Source: a virus. From it: 64,000 bases of DNA. The stretch is from positions 26,192 through 90,191 of IMG/VR virus record IMGVR_UViG_3300023116_008583; one strand, written 5' to 3'. The stretch's first letter is position 1; every line of letters begins with the position of its first letter. The notes beneath the pieces are model-generated. The model had not been told where the DNA came from. It did not search any database and worked only from the letters and a program-made list of their open reading frames with translations. Below are positions 8,228 to 15,998 of the stretch, in pieces. Position numbers and translations under genes: made by a program.

Positions 8228-9034
8228 ATGATTACTTTTATTTTAATACTTCTTGTACTTATTGGGATTCATGAGCTTGGCCATCTGGTTGCCGGGCATC
8301 TGCTTAAAGTGCAGCCTAAAGTTTTCTCTATCGGGTTCGGTCCTGCGCTTCTAAAATGGAAGTGGAAGGGCACGATTTGGAAACTCAGCCTGTTCCCCTT
8401 GGGCGGATACGTTAGGTTTAAAGGTGATCAAGATTTAGATTCAACAGACCCGACTACTTTTTGGGGATGTGCTCCGTGGCGCAGAGCTGCAATCGCTTTC
8501 GCAGGCCCAGCAGTCAATCTGATCTTTCCGTTCTTTCTGTACTTTTTCTACGCGTGGGGTCATGAGGTCCCTCGAGGTCCAAATGATATTCCTCCTCCGC
8601 CCGGAGCGCAAGTCGCAACGATAGATGCTCCTTGGGCTGCTAATATCTCGTGGAGAATCACGACAAACATGTACGGCGCAATGCACGAGGGTGTGAAAGA
8701 GATGGTAACAAAGGCACCCACACAAGACACCTTGGGTGGCCCAGTGATGATCTACGAGATGTCAAAGGCGGCAGAAGAAACGACTGTAAAACAAAAAGAT
8801 ATGGGACACGTGATCGATCTTTTAGCAATGCTTAGTATCAATCTCGGTTTCTTAAATTTACTTCCTATACCCGCGCTTGATGGAAGCCACATCGTGCTAT
8901 CTGGTGTAGAAACTGTGACCAGAAAAAAGATATCATATAAAACTCGCATGAGACTTACAATGGTGGGCGTTGTTATGCTGCTCTCAATCATGGCCTTCGC
9001 GATCTACTCAGATATCGCTAGATACTTTCTGTAG
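8228..9034 (+). CDS. Site-2 intramembrane metalloprotease (M50, RseP-like)
   Basis: 268 aa, several hydrophobic segments. The zinc site HELGH is at residues 15-19 inside the first membrane segment, and the second ligand motif LLPIPALDG is at 211-219 (Asp218). FPLGGYVRF (56-64), WRRAAIAFAGPAVNL (84-98) and GGPVMIYEMS (170-179) are also typical of RseP. Bacterial RseP is ~450 aa with two PDZ domains; this one lacks them and is much shorter. The family cuts membrane-embedded anti-sigma factors and leftover signal peptides. A phage copy could alter host envelope-stress signalling or process phage membrane proteins. No SD is visible. Confidence 0.88.
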   Translation: MITFILILLVLIGIHELGHLVAGHLLKVQPKVFSIGFGPALLKWKWKGTIWKLSLFPLGGYVRFKGDQDLDSTDPTTFWGCAPWRRAAIAFAGPAVNLIFPFFLYFFYAWGHEVPRGPNDIPPPPGAQVATIDAPWAANISWRITTNMYGAMHEGVKEMVTKAPTQDTLGGPVMIYEMSKAAEETTVKQKDMGHVIDLLAMLSINLGFLNLLPIPALDGSHIVLSGVETVTRKKISYKTRMRLTMVGVVMLLSIMAFAIYSDIARYFL

Positions 9035-9040
9035 ACTGTC

Positions 9041-9454
9041 GTGAGAAATCTTTTAATAATAGTAGCTTCTTTCGCCCTGATAAGCCTAGGTTGGTTTGCA
9101 CCGTCCAACCCTTCTGCTAAGCTTGTTGTTCAAGGGCATGATCACACTTGGGTTGGAAGCTACGCCAAGGTTAGTTTGAAAATTATACCTCCAAAAAGTC
9201 TCCAACTTAAGGAAGACGCGCCACTAAGATTAAAAATTGCTGTGACGCCTAATCTAACAACTTCTCCGGATATATTGCGCGCAAAACAAGAAAATTTTGT
9301 ACAGGGAGTCGCGATGTTCAACTTCCTTGTCAGAGGTGCAAAACCAGGTCTTGGCAAGGTAACAGTTGATGTCTCATACTTTCTGTGCTCAGACACAATC
9401 TGCAAGAGATACACTGACACAATCAGCCATCCGGTTTACGTCAAAAAAGACTAA
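9041..9454 (+). CDS. Exported protein with a C-terminal Cys pair
   Basis: 137 aa, GTG start, with a signal peptide (RNLLIIVASFALISLGWFA). The mature part is beta-rich, and the end VDVSYFLCSDTICKRYTDTI resembles the cysteine-containing edge of the periplasmic N-terminal domain of DsbD-like proteins. It follows the site-2 protease by 6 nt, so it may be a partner or substrate at the periplasmic face. The DsbD-like reading is tentative. Confidence 0.5.
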   Translation: MRNLLIIVASFALISLGWFAPSNPSAKLVVQGHDHTWVGSYAKVSLKIIPPKSLQLKEDAPLRLKIAVTPNLTTSPDILRAKQENFVQGVAMFNFLVRGAKPGLGKVTVDVSYFLCSDTICKRYTDTISHPVYVKKD

Positions 9455-9502
9455 TTTTTAAAATTTGGCTTCATGGAAACCCGTCCTTTGAGGCAGGCTT
9501 TC

Positions 9503-9533
9503 TTGTGTAAATCTCATTTCTTCTGCGTATAAT
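9503..9533 (+). promoter_or_regulatory. Sigma70-like promoter before the DNA polymerase gene
   Basis: TTGTGT at 9503-9508 and TATAAT at 9528-9533, 19 bp apart, with AGGAG about 10 nt after the -10 box. The same pair of boxes recurs at 31161 and 62135. Confidence 0.6.
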
Positions 9534-9550
9534 AACTGCAGGAGAAACAA

Positions 9551-12500
9551 GTGTCATTTAAGAATTTCAAAGTACCAAACCGATTCGTAGGCTTACACGG
9601 TCATTCAGGATTCTCAACATACGATGGTTTAGGTTATCCAGCCGATCATATTGATTTTGTTCTTGAGAATCAAATGGACGCCTGGGGTCTCACAGATCAC
9701 GGTCACGGATCAGGTTTGGCTCACGCTCATAAGCACTTTGAGAAGATGAAAAAATCAGGTAGAAAATATCGACAAGTTTATGGTGTCGAGTTTTATTTTG
9801 TCGAAGATTTAGACGAGTGGAAGCGCCAATACGAGAACCACAAAGCTCGCATTAAAGCAGAGCGAGATGCAAAAAAAATCGAAGCCCTTGCTACCACAGA
9901 CGTTAATGTTGACAATGAAGACGAACTTATGTCTGAAGGTCATACTATTGAGAACGAGGATGAGTCTAAGCAGGGTTCAAAGGGCAAGCCAGAATGGATG
10001 CGTCGATACCACTTGGTTGTAACAGCTCGAGACCCAAAAGGATTAGCTAATCTATTCACGCTCGTCAAGCGAGGATATAAGGACGGTTTCTATCGTTTTC
10101 CTCGCATCGACTTCAAGATGCTCAAGGAGTTTGGAGAAGGTCTCAACGTCTCTACGGCATGTGTAGGCGGAATATTCAGCGGCAGAACTTTTCAAGAGTT
10201 TCCTGACCTAACATTTGATGAGCTCGGCCCCGAATTGCTCGATGATCCAGTCAAGAAAGCACGCCTGATGAAAACACTTGGCAACCTTACTGACAGGTTT
10301 GTTGACGCTGTAGGTGAGGACAACTTCTTCTATGAGTTGCAATTCAACAAGCTTTCAGCTCAACATATGGTCAACAGAGCTTTGATCGAATTGCACGATC
10401 AGACTGGAATCAACCTTATTACAACTTGTGACTCTCACTATCCCACTCCTAACAAATGGGAAGCTAGAGAGCTTTATAAGAAGCTCGGATGGATGGGTAA
10501 GGAGATGACTCCTCTTCCTGAGTTTGATGACCTTAAGTGTGAGCTGTATCCCAAGAATGCCTCACAGGTCTGGGATGAGTTTGAGCTCGGCTGGAACAAG
10601 TATGATTTCTATAAAGGGCGTGAGGACATAGTCAAGGATAGTATCGAGAGGACCCACGACCAAGTCTGGGATCGCTATCAAGACATGTGGGTGGATTCAA
10701 AGGCTAAGCTGCCGAATTACGCTGTGCCTCAAAAGAGTCATCCCTGCTATCCTTCTGCTCCTGAAGAGACGCCCTTCCAGCAGTTGGCGCTCAAGGTAAA
10801 GAACGCAATGATCAGTACGGGTCTTGCTTCTAAGCCTGAGTATGTTGCTCGAGTCAAGGAAGAACTGGACGATATCAAGTTTCTTGGCTTTGAGAATTAC
10901 TTTTTGACTATGCATGACGTGTTCCACCTCGCAGCTGAAAAGACGCTGTTCGGCCCCGCTCGAGGTTCAGGTGGCGGATCCCTTGTCAATTACTTGTTAG
11001 GCATTACTCAGGTTGATCCCATTCCATACGGATTGCTCTGGTCTCGATTCCTCGGCCGCCATCGTACTTCTTGGCCTGATATTGACTCTGATGCTGGCGA
11101 CCGCGATGCGCTCATCGACGCAGCTAGAGAGCTTTTTGGTGAAGATGCAGTGATTCCTGTCTCTAACTTCAACACTCTTAAACTCAAGTCCATCGTTAAG
11201 GATGTTGCCAAGTTTTATGATGTTCCATTCCAAGAGGTGAATGCGCTTACAGGACCACTCCAATCTGAGGTTGAGCCTCATGCTCGAGATGCTAACACTG
11301 AGAAGTCTGTGTTCGTCCTCACCCATGAGGATTGCATGAAGTACTCCAAGAAGTACAAGGATTTCATGGAGAAGTACCCTGACGTTGAAAAGCACGTGAG
11401 TACACTATTCATGGAGCAGAGATCTATTGGTCGACACGCAGGTGGTGTCCTAATTGCCGATGAGCGTGAGCTTGAGCAGACAATGCCGTTAATCTCAGTG
11501 CGTGGTGACTTACAGACTCCTTGGACTGAAGGCATGAACTTCCGTAACCTGGAAGATAACGGCTTTATTAAGTTTGACTTTCTTGGATTGACGCTGATGA
11601 AGGATGTGGAAAACTGCATTCGCAGAATCTTGATCAAGAACGGCAATCCCTCACCAACCTTTTTACAGATCAGAGATTTCTTTGATGAGCATCTTAACTG
11701 TCGCTACATAGGGCAGGATGACCAAAAGGTTTGGGAAAACACATATCATAATGCATCATTTGCACCCGGCATCTTCCAATTTACTGCTCAAGGTGCCAGA
11801 AACTTCTGCCACCAAGCTAAGCCTCGAAACATTGAGGAGCTTGCTGCAATTACTGCTATTTACCGGCCTGGACCACTCAAGGCAAATGTTCACGTTAAAT
11901 ACGTGGAAGCCGGAAAAGATATCGAGAATATCCAGTATGCACATCCGATCATCGAGGAGGTCTTAGGGCCAACAAGAGGCTTCATTACTTTCCAAGAACA
12001 GTTTATGACGCTTGCTGTTAAGCTTGCCGGATTCTCTCCAGGTGAATCAGATAAGATGCGCAAGACTCTTGTGAAGAAGTCTTTGGATACGATCGGTAAA
12101 AAAGGCTCTGAGCGTGACCAGCTTCGCAAGCAGTTCGTTGAAGGTGCAGAAAGGCTCCACGGCCTAGATCCAAAGGATATGAACGATCTCTTTGACAAGA
12201 TCGAGTTCTTCTCTCTCTACGGATTTAATAAGTCACATGCTGTTGCTTACGCAATCGACAGCTACTACGCTGCGTGGCTATATACTTATCATCCCAGAGA
12301 GTGGATCGCTACTGTTCTCGAGTCTGAGAATAATTCGCCACAAGGGCTAGCAAAAGCTATTCGAGAATCCAAAGCGTTAGGCTATAAGTTTGCTCCAGCA
12401 GATGTAAACTATTCAGGAGACGAGTGGACCTATAATAAAGAGTTGCAAGCTCTCATGCCTCCCCTTTCATCAATTAAAGGGCTTGGCGATAAAGCGATGG

Positions 12501-13480
12501 ATGAAATACTTTCTGCTCGTCCATTTAAGAACTTGAATGATCTTTTCTATGACAGTGAAGGTGAGTGGCGGCATTCTAAAGTGAACAAGACTTGCTTTGA
12601 AGCGCTATGTCAGATTGAAGCGCTCTCTTCTCTCGAGGAGTTCAAGGAAGGAAAACTCGATAATCATAGACAGCTCCTTCACATCATCTCAGAAAACTAT
12701 GAAAAGATCAGGAAAGGTCGAACAGGAGAAGACAAGCTCCGTGAACGCCTAGTTCGAATCGGCGAGCAAATCAAAGATGAGTTCGACAAGATCTTGCGCG
12801 TTTACGAGAAGACTAAGATGTCCGATTTGCAAGAACAAGCGTATCAACATATCTTTAATTGCAGTATCGTTGACTGGTGCTACAGTGAGCATGCAGCAGA
12901 TTTAGTCAAAGACATAGGGCATCCGAACCATAAGCGACAAGCTCAACTCGATAAATGCTTCGAAAGGCTTGCAAACTACTATGCCAGAAGAGATAAACTC
13001 GCAGACAGAATAGAGTCACTATTCAATATTGACACTTCTATTCTAGGTGTCTCTCACATCAAGGATTGGTCAAGAGATGAAAAGATAGTCTTGTACCAAC
13101 AAATAACGTCAGCTATTAATAACGCGCTGGTCTTTCCTGTAGAAGTTATGCGTAGAATTGAGAAAGCTGATGTTAAGTCTATATGTGAAATGGTGGGCGG
13201 AGATAAAGGTGTTGCCTGGGGTTGTGCAACTGAGATCATTAAAAAGAAGACCAAAAACGGCAAGGAATTTTACCGAATCAGAATGATGGACGACCAGAAC
13301 AGGACAGCATGGCTTCGTGTTTGGGGCAAGTTCTTTGATTGGGGTGAAGAGCGAGGTCAAAAGATCTATTATGAACCGCAACCCTTTTCCTACTGGCTTG
13401 TGGAAACCGAAGTAGATCCAAACTGGGGTGCATCTTCAGCCGCCTGGAAAATGAGAAAGATACCGCTTTATGATGATTAA
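9551..13480 (+). CDS. dnaE: DNA polymerase III alpha subunit (C-family replicative polymerase)
   Basis: 1309 aa, GTG start behind a good SD. The N-terminal PHP domain is intact-looking: HGHSGFSTYDG (~15-25), GLTDHGHGSG (~46-55), GVEFYF and CDSHYPTPN (~293-301). The polymerase core has ARGSGGGSLVNYLLG, the catalytic PDIDSD near residue 508 and the third acidic residue in IKFDFLGL near 674. FNKSHAVAYAIDSYYAAW near 890 is the conserved alpha motif, and an OB-type region lies near the end. The PHP histidines suggest built-in proofreading, since no separate epsilon subunit is visible here. It should copy the phage genome. Full length suggests an active enzyme. Confidence 0.95.
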   Translation: MSFKNFKVPNRFVGLHGHSGFSTYDGLGYPADHIDFVLENQMDAWGLTDHGHGSGLAHAHKHFEKMKKSGRKYRQVYGVEFYFVEDLDEWKRQYENHKARIKAERDAKKIEALATTDVNVDNEDELMSEGHTIENEDESKQGSKGKPEWMRRYHLVVTARDPKGLANLFTLVKRGYKDGFYRFPRIDFKMLKEFGEGLNVSTACVGGIFSGRTFQEFPDLTFDELGPELLDDPVKKARLMKTLGNLTDRFVDAVGEDNFFYELQFNKLSAQHMVNRALIELHDQTGINLITTCDSHYPTPNKWEARELYKKLGWMGKEMTPLPEFDDLKCELYPKNASQVWDEFELGWNKYDFYKGREDIVKDSIERTHDQVWDRYQDMWVDSKAKLPNYAVPQKSHPCYPSAPEETPFQQLALKVKNAMISTGLASKPEYVARVKEELDDIKFLGFENYFLTMHDVFHLAAEKTLFGPARGSGGGSLVNYLLGITQVDPIPYGLLWSRFLGRHRTSWPDIDSDAGDRDALIDAARELFGEDAVIPVSNFNTLKLKSIVKDVAKFYDVPFQEVNALTGPLQSEVEPHARDANTEKSVFVLTHEDCMKYSKKYKDFMEKYPDVEKHVSTLFMEQRSIGRHAGGVLIADERELEQTMPLISVRGDLQTPWTEGMNFRNLEDNGFIKFDFLGLTLMKDVENCIRRILIKNGNPSPTFLQIRDFFDEHLNCRYIGQDDQKVWENTYHNASFAPGIFQFTAQGARNFCHQAKPRNIEELAAITAIYRPGPLKANVHVKYVEAGKDIENIQYAHPIIEEVLGPTRGFITFQEQFMTLAVKLAGFSPGESDKMRKTLVKKSLDTIGKKGSERDQLRKQFVEGAERLHGLDPKDMNDLFDKIEFFSLYGFNKSHAVAYAIDSYYAAWLYTYHPREWIATVLESENNSPQGLAKAIRESKALGYKFAPADVNYSGDEWTYNKELQALMPPLSSIKGLGDKAMDEILSARPFKNLNDLFYDSEGEWRHSKVNKTCFEALCQIEALSSLEEFKEGKLDNHRQLLHIISENYEKIRKGRTGEDKLRERLVRIGEQIKDEFDKILRVYEKTKMSDLQEQAYQHIFNCSIVDWCYSEHAADLVKDIGHPNHKRQAQLDKCFERLANYYARRDKLADRIESLFNIDTSILGVSHIKDWSRDEKIVLYQQITSAINNALVFPVEVMRRIEKADVKSICEMVGGDKGVAWGCATEIIKKKTKNGKEFYRIRMMDDQNRTAWLRVWGKFFDWGEERGQKIYYEPQPFSYWLVETEVDPNWGASSAAWKMRKIPLYDD

Positions 13481-13664
13481 GCCAGGTGAACTAGTTCGAA
13501 TAACAAAAACCGCTGTACAAGATAGTAGGTTTTTGAACAAGGTTGGAGTGTTAATACGTGACGACGGAGTGGATGATTGTGGAATTCCAGAAGTATTCAT
13601 TCTTGTTGAAAGTGATATAATATGCGTATATCCTGATGGATATGAGATTGTGGAGAAAAATTGA
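13470..13664 (+). CDS. Small GDLV-type beta-barrel-like protein, 64 aa
   Basis: Overlaps the polymerase gene by 11 nt (ATG 13470, or 13473). Pattern IKPGELVRI, then KVGVLIRD, then VFILVESDIICVYPDGYEIV, resembles the other SH3-like miniproteins of this window. Function unknown. Confidence 0.5.
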   Translation: MMIKPGELVRITKTAVQDSRFLNKVGVLIRDDGVDDCGIPEVFILVESDIICVYPDGYEIVEKN

Positions 13665-14572
13665 TAACCTTTCCCGTCAATAAAATCGTTTTAGAGGGTT
13701 GCGACCTCTCAGGAAAGACAACGCTTTACAACGAGATACACAAAAGGTCAGGGTTTAGGTGGAACATGGATGATAGATCCGGTGTTTCAATGTGTGTTTA
13801 CGCTAACCTTTATAATCGGGATGATTTTTATCACCGAAATAATCTCCATTTGGAGATGTCGAACTTAAACAACCAGTTTGTTCTTCTGTACCCAGACATT
13901 CATACCATTCATGAAAGATTTTTAAGCAGAGGTGATGAAGCACAAGATATCTCTTCTTTGAGCGACCTTCACGTTCTTTTTGGAAAAGAGCTTGAAAGAT
14001 ATTGCATGCTACCTAATTTTCATATTTTCCAGACCGGAAAACCAGAAGAACAAGCACAAGAAGTTGTAAGAAGATGTCGGAGGCTTGAAAATATCTCCAT
14101 AGACACAATCGGAAATTATGTCAGAGAGTTTGCCAAATTTCAGCCTAACAGAGAATCCACTACAGTTCAATTTCACTTTTATGATGACGGGACCTTTGGC
14201 ACAGTTAACGAAGCAATTCTTTCAACTCCTGGTGAAGAAGAATACTACCAAAAGATCAGGCAGAACTTCCTTCAAAAGATTGAAAATGAGCTTAAGGGAA
14301 ACAATCACTACGGTAGAAAAGAGACGCCTGAATCTAGGCGGTTTGTGTTTGCAGGCGAAGAATGCATATCGTTCATTCAGGCAGTATTTAGAGATGATCT
14401 ACTTGATGTGCACGCTGTGTTTAGATCTTCCGATACCGAGCACAAGACAGGAACAGACGTTCAGCTGATACACATGCTTGGAAGAGATGTATTTAGAATT
14501 CTTAATCTAGACCCGGCCCAACACAAGGCTAGATTTCGATTTAATGTTAATAGTGCACACGTGCTAATCTAG
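13661..14572 (+). CDS. Fusion: P-loop (d)NMP kinase + thymidylate synthase/dCMP hydroxymethylase-like domain
   Basis: 303 aa, TTG start overlapping the previous stop. Residues 8-140 form a nucleotide kinase with P-loop EGCDLSGKTTL. Residues ~145-303 look like a ThyA-superfamily domain: SRR near 225, Cys235 in EECISFIQ, R255 in RSSD, D266 and a late NSAHVL. Spacing Cys235 to Arg255 (20) and Arg255 to Asp266 (11) equals Cys146-Arg166-Asn177 of E. coli ThyA. Asp in place of Asn177 is the change known from dCMP hydroxymethylases. This suggests a dCMP hydroxymethylase fused to the kinase that phosphorylates the product. The N-terminal part of the fold is short, so activity is uncertain. Confidence 0.65.
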   Translation: MITFPVNKIVLEGCDLSGKTTLYNEIHKRSGFRWNMDDRSGVSMCVYANLYNRDDFYHRNNLHLEMSNLNNQFVLLYPDIHTIHERFLSRGDEAQDISSLSDLHVLFGKELERYCMLPNFHIFQTGKPEEQAQEVVRRCRRLENISIDTIGNYVREFAKFQPNRESTTVQFHFYDDGTFGTVNEAILSTPGEEEYYQKIRQNFLQKIENELKGNNHYGRKETPESRRFVFAGEECISFIQAVFRDDLLDVHAVFRSSDTEHKTGTDVQLIHMLGRDVFRILNLDPAQHKARFRFNVNSAHVLI

Positions 14573-14582
14573 GAAAAAAACA

Positions 14583-15023
14583 GTGTCAGACCCAAACCAC
14601 CGAAGCTCAAAATATCCTCTCAGCACAATGTCTGCGCCTATAAAACCTACAGATATCACAAGACACAAAGCTGAAACGCTTAAGGTTACAAATCACTATG
14701 TAAAAAAAGAATACGATCGCCTTTATGAGCAAGCTGAGGTTCTCATGAAGCAGTTTAATGATCTAGACCGACGCGTTAAAATAACGACTATGATCGAATC
14801 GGTTCGTAGAAAATTTAAACCCGTCCCTGGGAACACGTATTGGCTTTATATGAGAGACCGCGGAGATTTATTTTTAAGCCTAATAGGAAAAGATGATTGG
14901 GCAGCAGGAATACCGGGGCAGTACGTTGCGCAAGTCGAAAGACTGGGTGATAGTACTTGGGAAGTAATTGATACACATGAAGACTTTAAGTCATTTTGGG
15001 AAAAAATCAAGGGAGACGAGTAA
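14583..15023 (+). CDS. DUF2452 family protein
   Basis: 146 aa, GTG start. The central part ITRHKAETLKVTNHYVKKEY is helical; the end FKPVPGNTYWLYMRDRG followed by FLSLIGKDDW matches, by recall, the DUF2452 family (human C1orf50 has a similar GNIYYLYKR then YFSIISPKEW block). The biochemical role is not known. It lies between the kinase/hydroxymethylase fusion and a sugar epimerase with tight spacing. Confidence 0.65.
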   Translation: MSDPNHRSSKYPLSTMSAPIKPTDITRHKAETLKVTNHYVKKEYDRLYEQAEVLMKQFNDLDRRVKITTMIESVRRKFKPVPGNTYWLYMRDRGDLFLSLIGKDDWAAGIPGQYVAQVERLGDSTWEVIDTHEDFKSFWEKIKGDE

Positions 15024-15950
15024 ATGAGAAGAGCACTAGTTACAGGTGCAGCAGGATTTATAGGATCAAATCTGGTCAAAAGGCTCTTGGCAGAAGGCTG
15101 GGATGTTGTAGGCGTAGATGACCTTAGCTCGGGACACCTTGAGCTACTTGACGGTGTTAGAGGACTGCGGCTTGTTATAAACGATTTCGCCTGCAAATCG
15201 ATAATCGAATCCATTGAGTGTCAAGAATTTGATGTCGTCTTTCACTTGGCGGCAATTCCAAGAGTAAGTTTCTCAGTTGAGAATCCTGCGCTTACCACTG
15301 ACGTCAATGTCGCGAGAACAGTCTGTCTTATGGAGGCATGCCGCGGAAACGTAGAGAGGTTTGTGTATTCATCTTCTTCGTCGGTTTATGGAGGAGCGGA
15401 TACTCTTCCTACACCAGTGACATATCCCAGAGATCCTAAGTCTCCATACGCATGGCAGAAATCTTGCATAGAAGATCTTCTTAGAACTTTTGGAAACTTG
15501 TACGATTTTGACTCCGTGTGCCTAAGATATTTTAATGTCTTTGGTCCCAGTCAATATGGTGACTCTCCTTACTCGACTGCAATCTCTGCGTGGTGTCATG
15601 CTGTTAAAAACGGAACGCCTCTTCGCAAAGATGGATCAGGAGAGCAAAGTAGAGATATGTGTTATGTCGATAATGTTGTAGATGTAAACATTCGTGCAGC
15701 AAATCACGAAGGAACATTTAGAGGTGAAGCTTTCAATGTGGCATGCGGCGATCGAACAAGCAATAACGAAATCCTCGATGCCTTTAAAGAGAGGTTCGGA
15801 GATTTACAAATAGATGAGGCACCGTTTAGGCCTGGAGATGTTATGCACACTCAGGCAGACATTTCAGAAACTGAACGTGTATTTGGTTATAAACCACTTG
15901 TTCGTTTTTGGGAAGGCCTTGAGAAAACTTTTGACTGGTGGGACATTTAA
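15024..15950 (+). CDS. NAD-dependent UDP-sugar 4-epimerase-like protein (extended SDR)
   Basis: 308 aa, ATG immediately after the previous stop. TGAAGFIGSNL (7-17) binds NAD, DDLSSG is at 32-37, FHLAAIPRV at 73-81, and the catalytic Tyr-x3-Lys is Y142 and K146 in YAWQK, preceded by the YSSSSSVYG block. LRYFNVFGPSQ and SRDMCYVDNVVD match GalE/WbpP-type epimerases. It could make sugars for capsid, DNA or host surface decoration. Confidence 0.85.
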   Translation: MRRALVTGAAGFIGSNLVKRLLAEGWDVVGVDDLSSGHLELLDGVRGLRLVINDFACKSIIESIECQEFDVVFHLAAIPRVSFSVENPALTTDVNVARTVCLMEACRGNVERFVYSSSSSVYGGADTLPTPVTYPRDPKSPYAWQKSCIEDLLRTFGNLYDFDSVCLRYFNVFGPSQYGDSPYSTAISAWCHAVKNGTPLRKDGSGEQSRDMCYVDNVVDVNIRAANHEGTFRGEAFNVACGDRTSNNEILDAFKERFGDLQIDEAPFRPGDVMHTQADISETERVFGYKPLVRFWEGLEKTFDWWDI

Positions 15951-15973
15951 TAACGCAGGTGTAACAAGATACA

Positions 15974-15981
15974 TATTTACA
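15974..15981 (+). promoter_or_regulatory. TATTTACA box (late-promoter-like)
   Basis: Located 17 bp before the ATG at 15999 with GGAG 6 bp downstream. It has the same arrangement as the boxes at 23103, 27399, 38025, 45147 and 61129. Confidence 0.45.
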
Positions 15982-15998
15982 GCGTCTGGAGTAGTTTA

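Noticed and set aside
10997-11395. Long minus-strand open frames inside the polymerase gene (also 1205-1732 in thyX, 26439-26822 in the FtsZ-like gene and 61577-62002)
   Set aside because: They lie entirely opposite strongly supported genes, have no SD and their composition follows the codon pattern of the real gene.
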